DNA from: Porphyra umbilicalis
Lineage: Eukaryota > Rhodophyta > Bangiophyceae > Bangiales > Bangiaceae
Length of the DNA: 64,000 nt
Direction of reading: 5' to 3'
NCBI GenBank assembly: GCA_002049455.2
Contig: KV919079.1
Coordinates: 1-64,000 of the forward strand
In this document: positions 30,772 through 39,627 of the stretch, in pieces
Numbering within the stretch: the first letter of the stretch is position 1
Layout: each line of letters begins with the position of its first letter
Made by a program: the position numbers and the translations under genes
Notes under the pieces: model-generated
What the model saw: the letters and a program-made list of their open reading frames with translations, nothing else
What the model was told of the DNA's origin: nothing
Databases searched by the model: none

Positions 30772-32520
30772 GCGTGCGCGGCGCGGGCGGCGCGCCTTTG
30801 CCATCGGCGGCGGCGGCGCCGCCGCCCGCGGCGGCCGCGACGGGCCCGCCGCTGCCGTCAGTGGCGGCGGGGGGGGGTGCCGCCGCCGCCGCCGCTGCGG
30901 CAGCGGGCGCGGCGTCCACGGGCACGGCGGTGGACGCGGAGGGCGCAGGCGCCGTCGACGGCGGGCGCCTCGCGGCGGTGCTCGCCAAGTATGAGGGCCC
31001 CGACGCGGCGCGCGCCTGGGCGCGCCGCTGTGAAACGTGTGCGGGGGGGGTGGGGGGGGGGGGGGGGCGCCCCCGCCGCGGCAGCGGGCGGACATGTGTG
31101 GGTGCCGCTGAGCGCGGCGGGCGGCCGTCGGGGTGTCGCACGTGGCGCCGGCGGGCGGGCGGGGGGGGGGGGGGCTGACCCCGCGGGCGGGCTCGGCGGA
31201 ACGCGCGGGGTGCGACGGCCGGCCCTTTTTCGATCGGGCGGTGTGTATATAGATGGTGGGCGTGAATCGACGGGGGTGCACGTGTGGGGGTGGTCGGTAG
31301 CGGTCACGCGTGACGGGTGTTTTTGTTTCTTTGACGGTCTCGGCTCTGCGGGATTGTCGGGCACCTCCCCGTCGCACGCGCAGCGGCCATGATGCGGAGC
31401 ACCCGACGGCAGAGGTGATCCAGCTCCGAAAGTGGGGCACACGTGTCATACATTCGCAGGGAGCACCATCAGAGAGAGGATGTCAAAGAGTACAGTATCA
31501 GGCGTTTTTGTCCTCTTGCAAACTCGTCAAGCCTCCCAAGGTGAGATTTCTAAAAATAAAGCGCCACACTTGGGACCCGGCAACGCGCATCCCGCAACAT
31601 CCAAAGAGGCACGAGACACCCTCCATGGAGGGCTGTGGATCCACAGCCCATCCAAAAGGCGTTTGGATGGGGATTCTGGGAGCTGACGATTGCGTGGTCG
31701 CCCATCCTCCCATCTGGTTCAGGGCGCAGACGGCTGACGAGCGCGCACGTCGACTCTCACGCAGCGCCGTCAGCTGACGGCCTGACGGTGCCCCAATCGG
31801 GCATGATGGCGCGGTTAGCGTTGCAGTCTTTGGCATCCCGCCGCTCGCGCGGGCGCCCCACCTCCGCGCGAGGTCGCGTCCGCCGCCCCACCCACGCAAC
31901 TTGCGTGACAGGCTTGAAGCCTGTCGCGACGGCTCCATCTTCATCCAGACGACGCGGGCCCCGCTTGATGGAAGAATGGCAAAAGGAGGGGGACGCGTCG
32001 CGATTGTGTCAGGGCCGAGGTGCGGCCCCAGCCGCTGTTCAGCTGTTGGAGCCGGGTGCGGGCGTCGTAATTCACCGCCGTTGGTATGCGCCATGCGGTG
32101 GTCACGCCCTGCCTCGTCGCCGGAGGTGCACGCCCGGCAACTGCAGGCACTGCCCCAAAGCAGGGGCGGACGAGGGCCCAGGCGCACGCGGATGGACGAT
32201 ACGCAGCTGTTCTTCGCGCGGCGCCTCGAGCGGGGCGTCGGCCCCAGCCGCCCCACGGAGTGCAATGGCCGATGTGATTGCGTGGGCACCCAACCAGCGG
32301 ATCGGGGGCCCTGTTTGGGGTACAAAAAGTGCCTGCGTCTCTGCTTGACTACCGTCCCCCGATTAGAACAGCCACGTGCGTCTTCTGGTCATTGCCGGCC
32401 CGCCTTGCACTCCCGCACGCGTCCGTCGTCTCGACGGTGGGTGCGGCGCGCTTCCTGCCCGGTGGCGCCGACCTGCCCCCCCCCCCGGTGGGTGGTGCCG
32501 TCCTCTTACCTACGGTCACC
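30772..32520. other. Spacer before the amine oxidase
   Basis: 30772-31040 may still belong to the preceding gene. A TATATAG at 31246-31252 has no gene behind it. 31628-31720 resembles part of the foldback repeat of 35.3 kb (CCATCC / GGATGGG motifs). Two adjacent near-perfect palindromes lie at 31894-31925. No further gene seen. Confidence 0.4.
31894..31925. repeat. Two adjacent short palindromes
   Basis: ACGCAA-C-TTGCGT (31894-31906) is followed at once by GACAGGCTT-G-AAGCCTGTC (31907-31925), each with a single central base. Their side-by-side arrangement is unusual; no function can be assigned. Confidence 0.65.
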
Positions 32521-34467
32521 ATGCGTGGCGTCTACCTCGTGGCAGCGAAGGCCGCTGCAGCAGCGGCCGTGTCAATCGCCGCCGCCGCCGCCGTCGCCGC
32601 GGCGGAACCAGGCGACGCCGTCCGCTGCGCGGTGACGATTGTTGGTGGCGGCATCGGTGGCGCCTACACTGCGTGGCGGCTGGCCGTTGACGCCCGGGTC
32701 GTGCGCCCCTCGGACATATGCGTCTTTGAGGCAACTAAGCGCTTTGGCGGCAGAATCTTCTCTGTCGGAGACGTGCCCGGCTATGAAGGCTACGTGGTCG
32801 ATGTGGGCGCGTACAGGTTCCACCGCACGAACCACCCCATCATTCGTTCGCTCGTGGAGGAGCGCCTCCAGATGGAGACGGGCTGCTACACCGACTCGAC
32901 GGTGCAGCTGCCGATGAACGTCACCGAGTGCCCGTCGTCTAACTCCCTCTGGGCCACCACCCGCACGCGCTCCTACATTGGCAACTTGACGGCGCAAAAC
33001 GCATACGACTTGGGGGCCTACAACGAGGACTTGCCCTACTTTCTCACCGACGATCAAAAGTGGGGGCCGGGCATGAACCGCACCCAGCGGCGGACAGTCG
33101 CCAGTATCCTCTACGGTAACAACAGCCTCATCCCTGAGTTGGCGACCCGCTGGGACGCACTGCACGACAAGACCGCCACGTATGAGGCGACCATGGCGCT
33201 CGCCGACGAGGCGATCGCGGCGCTACGCACGGGCGCGTACAAGGGCATCCCGTACGCGGAGATTTCGGCAGTGCAAATCGCGCGCGACGCCGGCTTGAGC
33301 CCCGAGGAGCTCGCGCTCGACTCCTCCCTCGGCTTTACGCCCTTTTTCCAAAGCAACGCGCTCGGCGATTTGATCGTGGCCGCGCGGGAGGCGGCGACGG
33401 CCCGCATGCCGCTGCCGCCTACCGGGCCCGCGGCGACCATGGTGCTCCCAGTCGTCGGCGCGGGCGCCGGCCGCAAGCGCGCGGGCATGGTCACCATCAT
33501 TGAGAAGATGATGAACGAGGCCAAGGCCGCGGGCGTGCGCGTCTACATGGGCCACCGCGCCGTCGGCGTGCGCCGCGTCACCGAGTGCGACGAGGATGAG
33601 TACGAAACGGGCTCCGCGCCTCTGCTCGTCTCGTTCGACAATGGGGTCAAGGTCGCGACCGGGCGGCTGTTTTTGAATATGGGGAAGCCTGACTTGGTCG
33701 CCCTCGGCTCCTCCTCCGAGCCGCTCACGTCGGGCAGCGCCGATTTTAAGCGCCGCGTCGACGCGGCGTTTGTGTTGGGCGGCTCCAAAACCTACTGCTT
33801 CTGGCCGCGCGCCTGGTGGTTGACGGACCTCCAGCTAACCGCCGGCCGCGGCCGCGCGGAAACAGCAGCGGTCGTCGGCCCCCGCTACCACGACGGCCCC
33901 GTGCAGTGCACCGACCCGTCCGACGTGGAGACGTGCAGCGGGGGCCTCCTCGTCTCCTACTCGTTTGGGGACCCGACCGGCACCGCGTCGGGCTTTTACG
34001 CGGCGAGCTTTGGGGATGCGCCCAACTCGCCCCGCTCCGGCGCCGAACCGACGACCGTCCTCCGCGCCAATAGCACGGTGCCGCGGCACCGGCTGGCGCT
34101 GTCGGCCATTGTCAGCGACCTTCGCGTCGCCCACAAGCCGGTGCTCGACGCGCTCAACTTGACTCCTGCGGTCATCCCCGACCCGGACGTGTGCATTGTC
34201 GCCGCGTGGTACGACGTGGGTCTCCACATCCACCGCCCAGTGCCCCGCCTGTCACCCGCGTCGCCTGAGGAGCTCTTTGCCCAGCCCGCCGCGGGGCTCC
34301 CCATTCACCTCGTCAACGAGGCGTGGGGGGGGATCCACGGGTGGGCAGAGAGCAGCCTGCTGTCAGCCGAGCGCGCGCTCGGCGTGCACATGCGCGTGCC
34401 GCGGCCGCAGTGGCTTGACAAGCTCGTGTACGACGCGGCGATTACCAAGTTCAACAAGGGGTCGTGA
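32521..34467 (+). CDS. Secreted FAD-dependent amine oxidase, L-amino-acid-oxidase-like
   Basis: 648 residues, single exon, intact. Start MRGVYLVAAK leads an Ala-rich hydrophobic signal peptide with a likely cut near residue 28-35. The dinucleotide fold is VTIVGGGIGGAYTAWRL (GxGxxG), then FEATKRFGGRI, where Glu binds the FAD ribose and GGR contacts the phosphates. The C-terminal flavin-binding block is NEAWGGIHGWAESSLLSAER. Several Asn-x-Ser/Thr sites (PMNVTEC, YIGNLTAQ, GMNRTQ) fit secretion. Such enzymes deaminate amines or L-amino acids and release H2O2 and ammonia; red algae are known to make L-amino-acid oxidases of this type. Codon use is GC-rich but without homopolymer breaks. The substrate cannot be read from sequence. 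An AATAAA at about 34694 could serve the transcript. Confidence 0.85.
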   Translation: MRGVYLVAAKAAAAAAVSIAAAAAVAAAEPGDAVRCAVTIVGGGIGGAYTAWRLAVDARVVRPSDICVFEATKRFGGRIFSVGDVPGYEGYVVDVGAYRFHRTNHPIIRSLVEERLQMETGCYTDSTVQLPMNVTECPSSNSLWATTRTRSYIGNLTAQNAYDLGAYNEDLPYFLTDDQKWGPGMNRTQRRTVASILYGNNSLIPELATRWDALHDKTATYEATMALADEAIAALRTGAYKGIPYAEISAVQIARDAGLSPEELALDSSLGFTPFFQSNALGDLIVAAREAATARMPLPPTGPAATMVLPVVGAGAGRKRAGMVTIIEKMMNEAKAAGVRVYMGHRAVGVRRVTECDEDEYETGSAPLLVSFDNGVKVATGRLFLNMGKPDLVALGSSSEPLTSGSADFKRRVDAAFVLGGSKTYCFWPRAWWLTDLQLTAGRGRAETAAVVGPRYHDGPVQCTDPSDVETCSGGLLVSYSFGDPTGTASGFYAASFGDAPNSPRSGAEPTTVLRANSTVPRHRLALSAIVSDLRVAHKPVLDALNLTPAVIPDPDVCIVAAWYDVGLHIHRPVPRLSPASPEELFAQPAAGLPIHLVNEAWGGIHGWAESSLLSAERALGVHMRVPRPQWLDKLVYDAAITKFNKGS

Positions 34468-34547
34468 GGCGTCGCCGGCGGGCGACACGTCCGACCGCCT
34501 TGGCCGCGGCGTCGACGCGGCGGTGTAGGGTCGAGGCTAGGTATCAT

Positions 34548-34570
34548 ACATGCGCTATGATAGCGCATGT
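34548..34570. repeat. Perfect 11-bp hairpin after the amine oxidase
   Basis: ACATGCGCTAT, one central G, then ATAGCGCATGT. It lies 80 bases past the stop, within the probable 3' untranslated region, and could form an RNA stem or be a palindromic DNA site. Confidence 0.7.
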
Positions 34571-34693
34571 GCCCGCCGTGCATCGCGCAGCGTTGCTGTT
34601 ATGCATTTCGCACTGCTTTGTTCTGCCCAGCGGTAGCGCCGCCAGGGACGCCCCTGCACCCCTCACTAGCACGCGAGTCCTCGACTGATCAGC

Positions 34694-34699
34694 CAATAA
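34694..34699 (+). promoter_or_regulatory. AATAAA, possible poly(A) signal
   Basis: CCAATAAACG lies 227 bases past the amine oxidase stop. AATAAA is rare in this GC-rich half of the window, so it may end that transcript. Confidence 0.3.
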
Positions 34700-35327
34700 A
34701 CGAAAATGTCTTGTGTACGGTGCGCCAGAAGGGGCGCTCCACCGCCACGTGCCACCTCGCGCCGCTGAGGCGGCCGCCACGCCCGCCGTCTCGGCAGAGG
34801 TCGCCCGCCGCGGTTGGCGGCCAGGCAAGGCCAACGGGCGCGCACGGTGTGGCCGGCGGGGTGGCCGCGGCCCGGGAGCACGCCGAAGCGGGATCCCCGG
34901 TGGACGCCACCGCGGCACCGTACAGCACACCCCCGCCCCCGTCGCATCGTCAGCCATTGGGCGCGGGCGTATACAATAGGGAGTTTTTGATTGATACATA
35001 CTGTTGTTAGTGGATGGGTGGGAAGAGCCAAGTGAGGTACAGTAATGGCAGCCTACTGTACATTGAAGGCGGTACGTCACCCACTCATTGCGATTTTCAA
35101 GGCCCAGTCATTTTCTGTCGCTGTCTGTCGGCGTGAACAAGACGACCGTCGGTCTGGTCGTGACGTCGACGGGGTGGACACAATGTACAAGATTTGAATC
35201 TCAAGTACTGAGAAATATGGGAGTTGTATCGCAGAAAAGCAAGGGTCGACCTCGTGCCGCGGACGCCTCTGAGCAGACGGACCAGATGGGAGCCGTACGG
35301 GGGCTACAGTTAGCAAGGGTCCGGCTC

Positions 35328-35935
35328 AAGAGTAGAAATGATGCTGGCCCAATGAGATGGCGTGATTTTTCCGCGGACGTGACGAGGGCCGGAAAGAAAC
35401 GGCTGTGCTGCACAAGAGTGCAGTGACTTTTGACTGGCCTCGGTTGAGGAAGCCCATCCCAGTAACTCTTTGGATGGGGAATCGGGGGGCGCTCACAGAC
35501 GTCAAAAACACCCATCCATCAGAGTTTTGGATACGGATAGGCTTTGGATGGGGGCGGATGGGGATTCTGCCGGCCGTGACGATGGATGGATGCATGCTTT
35601 ATCGCATGGCGACAATTGACTGCTTCTCGCTGCAGAACGCTTGGATTGCGGGCAAAGGTGCCTGGAGACCTTTATGGAATGTGATCCATCGTCACGGCCG
35701 GACGCACAGCCCATCCATTCCCATCCAAGCCCATCCACCATCCAAACATGTTTTGGATGGGCGTTTTTGGGCGCTGTGGTCGCCGTCCGGTTTGCCATCC
35801 AAGAGGGCTTTGGATGGGCTTTTGGGCCTGACCCGAGGCTGAGCCTCGCACCCGTAATGAGCCGCAGAACCGTTCCTTTCCCTGCTCGCCCGAGACCACG
35901 GAGCAGAAACGCCGTTTGATTGGGCCAGCATCGAT
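35328..35935. mobile_element. Foldback element, arms of about 255 bp
   Basis: The left arm (about 35328-35590) and the right arm (about 35682-35935) are inverted copies. The outer ends share GATGCTGGCCCAAT. Inside, both arms carry GGAAAG blocks, repeated CCCATCC / TTGGATGGG motifs and a common inner end, CCGGCCGTGACGATGGAT. Identity looks like about 70-75 percent by eye with small gaps. The 90-base centre is unique. Nothing is encoded. A third, single arm lies at 61576-61836, so this is a dispersed family. Confidence 0.7.
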
Positions 35936-36706
35936 TCTTTGCCTTTCGCAAGCCCTGCGAACTGTAGCCCCCGTTCTTGTCAAAATGGTTCCAAATCGGC
36001 TCCTGCGGCGTCGTAGAGGCCGATTTGACACTCTTTTGCAACTGTTGGAGTGCGGGATTTTTGGGAGAACGGCTGTACGTACCGGCATCAAGGCAGCGCT
36101 GGCAGTTGGATGCCTTCGCTGACGGCGCCACGCTGAGCGAGCGACACGGACGGGTGATCAGCGGTTCGAGGCACGGTGGACCTCCACCCAGGCTCCAGAG
36201 AGGGCCCCGCGACGCGACCTTCGGAGAGCCGTCCTGGGCGGTGGTTGACGGGCCTGATGAGGCCTGATGGAGCCTGCATTCGCACACCAAACGGCCGAGG
36301 TATATACGCGACTCGCGTAGCCTGATGCTCGCGCGGGAGCTGGGCTTCTGACGCAAGTCTTGCCGCAGACGTGCGCACAACAACGCCGTTGCGGGCTCTG
36401 TGGGGAGGTCCAGATTGTCGGCGACCGCATCCAGATGATTGGCACTCTTGGTTGGCAGGAGCGAAGATGTCCAGCAGCAGGATAAAGCCAGTCGTGCCGT
36501 CTCGCACCCAGCTAGAATCAAGCCACGCGACATCACCTCCGCCCACAACCTCCGCTTGCGCTCCCGCGACTACCATCGTGGAGTCGACCACGTTCCCTGG
36601 CACGCGCCCGCCCGCTGTAGCAACGTGCCAGCCTCCTTGTCCCCTCTCCAAGTGCGACACACTGGCGCGCAGCTGGCCTACTCATTTTCCCTGCCGTCTC
36701 CTGAAG

Positions 36707-36970
36707 ATGGCCGCCGTCCGTTTCACCCTACTCGTGGCCCTCTTGTTGAGCTTGATGTTCTTCGCCACCCCGCTCAACGCCGCCGCCGCCCGCTCCCTAG
36801 GCTGTTTTGGGAAGTGGGTGTCGTGCGTCGGGTTCAAGCACGAGCAGTGCAACGAGTGCGTTGAGTACTGCACTTTTGCTGCGGTGGCTGCTACTGAGAA
36901 GTATCGCCCCGGATCTGTCTTGATGCTCAAGGATTGCAAACACATCCAGGCAAGAGCGGGCACTCGGTGA
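36707..36970 (+). CDS. Small secreted six-cysteine protein
   Basis: 87 residues, starting at the ATG at 36707 (GAAGATGGCC). Residues 1-28 form a textbook signal peptide: MAAVRFTLLVALLLSLMFF, then TPLNAAAA. The mature part of about 58 residues has six cysteines (33, 40, 48, 51, 55, 77), including a QCNECVEYC cluster, and is basic, suggesting a disulfide-stabilised extracellular peptide. A possible TATA (TATATA) is at 36301-36306, which would leave a ~370-base leader. The frame is open upstream of this ATG, so a longer start cannot be excluded, but the signal peptide argues for this one. The cysteine pattern does not let me name a family; defence peptide or cell-surface factor are guesses. Confidence 0.6.
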   Translation: MAAVRFTLLVALLLSLMFFATPLNAAAARSLGCFGKWVSCVGFKHEQCNECVEYCTFAAVAATEKYRPGSVLMLKDCKHIQARAGTR

Positions 36971-39627
36971 AGCGGGAAGATGAGCGAGCTGGCGCTTCCT
37001 CTTGCTGAAAGTGATGGTGGTGGTGGGACGAGCGTCGTCGAATGTTAGCATCGTGCATGTGACCCGCGCGCGAGTCGTGTGGTGGTCTTTGTTCTGTAGT
37101 ATGGGCGCATGTAATGATGGAGAGGCGCGCACTCGTCAGGTGGGCTAGCTCTTGAGTGAGGCTGCGTGCTGATTGCTTGGGCGGCATGTGCGCAAGCGCC
37201 AACCTTGTATTGCGATAGAACTCTCTCGTTCTCCATTGAAGGTAACCATATGCATTCGGAGGTGGCAGCACGAAAGTGGCGACTGTGACCTGCTCGACGT
37301 GGGGTGCTCAGGGAAATATGTTCACGGGTCACGCCGCGGCCGGGCCCGAGAGCTTCTGACCTACGACCAGCGGCTTGTCCGGCTCCGCTGCGCCGCGGAA
37401 GGGATCTATGAGAAATGAGACGTTCTCTTGTTCAATAGTGGTGTCCGCTCCCCTGGGCCTCTGCCTCCACTCTACGTGTGCCTTCAGACACCCCTCCCGT
37501 CTGCTTGGGGCGTCCCTCCTCCCGCACAGGTCTTGCCCGCGCGTACGGCACAGCCGTGCGGCAGGTCCCTCCGTCCCCCCTCCCAGCACGGCTCTTGCAG
37601 CATCGTCCGCGCGACAGACCCATCCTCTCGCGCAGCGCCGTCGATGCAGCGTCGACTGTCCTTGCTTCTCCACGCACCCTCGAGCGACAGACGCACCCCC
37701 CATTCCCCGCCGTTTCCACTGTAGCGGAGGAGTGGGCGTGACCGCTCCCGACGCACGGAACGTGACAGTCCGTGTCGGTCATCCGTCCGGACGATCAGCA
37801 CTACTGTCGACATGCACGCGGGCAGCAGGCGGCTACCCAAACCCTACCTTCCCCGCGCAGTCACGCCGACGCGCCGTGTGCCGCACGTTGGTTGGCGCCA
37901 AACAACGCCGCTCCCTGCCGCTGCCAGCTTGAAGGTTGAAAGTGGGTCTTTCGGGCCCCCTTGGCGCGGCCAAAGCCCGCAGCGGAGCCTCGTCCGCGGC
38001 CCATCGGGGGCGCTGGCGGGGTTCTTCCAAGTGCGGCGAGGGAAGCTGACCCCCGCCACTGGCTGCAACACCTCGCAACAGGCGGCGCGGGCCCCCTGCG
38101 CACCGCTGCGCGAGCGTCACTGCGGCCGTGGCGGCGGCGGCGGTGGCTGTGACGCCGTCGACCACCCAAGGGTGCGGCCGCTGGGCGGCCGCTGCTGTCA
38201 GCATGGGGGCGGGGAGGAGCACAGGGAGAGTGGGAAGCGTGTTGAAGGTCACCACCGCCGGCTGCGCGGCGCCCGGGTGCGTGCAAGCACCACGCCCCAG
38301 TGCTCCCGATGTCATTGGCGACGCGGCAGCCACGCGCGTCGACGAAGCGACGGCCCCCTCCCCCTCGCGGCGCACAGCCGCATCTAGCGCTCACAACGAG
38401 CCATCATACTGATTCCATCGCCGGCGGGCGACGATCACGGCGACCGGAACGAGCAGCCGTCTGCGCCCGTGGCCGTGGCAGTCCCTCCCACAAGCGCGCG
38501 CCGACGTCACGCCGGTACTAGCGTCGGCAAGCCTACCAGCACACGCGCGGGCGTGGACCCCATCTCCCACTCCCGCTTGCGCGCCCCCTCGATGCCCGCC
38601 GAACAGCGTTGCCCGAAATCATGCCACCAACACCGCCCACGGCGGCCTCTCAGCCGCGAAGACGTTGGTAGCGGACGCCGAGGTTTGACGGTGGCCGCGG
38701 AGGCGGCCGCCGGACAAGGCGGCCACGTAGGAGTAGCTCCGCTCGGGGCACGGCCTGTGCCGCTGCCGCTGAAGTGGCTAGAGAAGGTCGAGATACAGCG
38801 CTGGAGCAGCGCGCTGGGCCGCTCAACCCGCCGCACTGTGGCGTGACGCTGGCCGAGGCGGACAAGACCACATCACGTGACCCACCCGCTGCAATGTTGT
38901 GGTCCAATACGTAATTTCGTGACGTCGCCGCTGTGGGTGACGGCCGGCACAGACACGCTGAGTCGCCATGTGCCTCCAGCCCAGGCTTCGGAGGCGGCGC
39001 CCTGAAAAATGACCGAGAGCCAGTGCTTTGTCCTTTTTCTGGCGGTCACCGAAATCTATGCCAACGACACAAGCAAAATCTGCCAACCTGACTGATGCAG
39101 CGGACGCGCAGGAGAACGACGAACCAGGATCAATGGGTCGAGTTATGCAGCTGTGCCACACGCCCCACGAGCCTGCTCCCAGTGTCGCAACCCATGAGAA
39201 GAAACAGGCGCGTCAGCATCAATCTGCTGGGCGCGACGGGTACACCGCTGGCGGGTCTCCTACGTCAACTACTCGAGAGGGGCCGCTGGATGGCGCACGC
39301 CACGCGCGTCGTTTCGTACGCGCTGAGTGACACGGCCATCTGTACGCGGGCCAGCCTCAGCGACCCTGGCCCGCTTCTGCCGTGCGGGGGCAGCCTTCTG
39401 GAAGGCGACGCACGACTCAGAGACGGACCAAAAACCGCATGTCTTCAGCACTGACCTCCGACTCACGGCCAATGACGGTTCTTTCCGTCAACGGCGCCAC
39501 CAACTACGTTGCACTTTTCCGTACCCTCGCCTTCGTTCTCCGCCTGGCCAGTCGGGCGGCCACGGTTACGCTTTCCCATTTCACCCCCTCCGCCCCGTGC
39601 CACTGAGAGCGGCGGCGCTTGCGGACT
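36971..39627. other. 2.7-kb spacer without recognised genes
   Basis: GC is moderate and homopolymers are few. Open frames exist (for example around 37.8-38.4 kb) but are not protein-like. No repeats stood out. Confidence 0.4.

Larger units (their letters stand above)
34571..36706. other. Repeat-bearing spacer
   Basis: No gene recognised. It contains the foldback element of 35.33-35.94 kb and a TATATA at 36301-36306 about 400 bases before the six-cysteine gene. The GC content falls relative to the left part of the window. Confidence 0.4.

Noticed and set aside
31246-31252. TATATAG as a promoter
   Set aside because: No gene or sensible ORF lies within a few hundred bases downstream.
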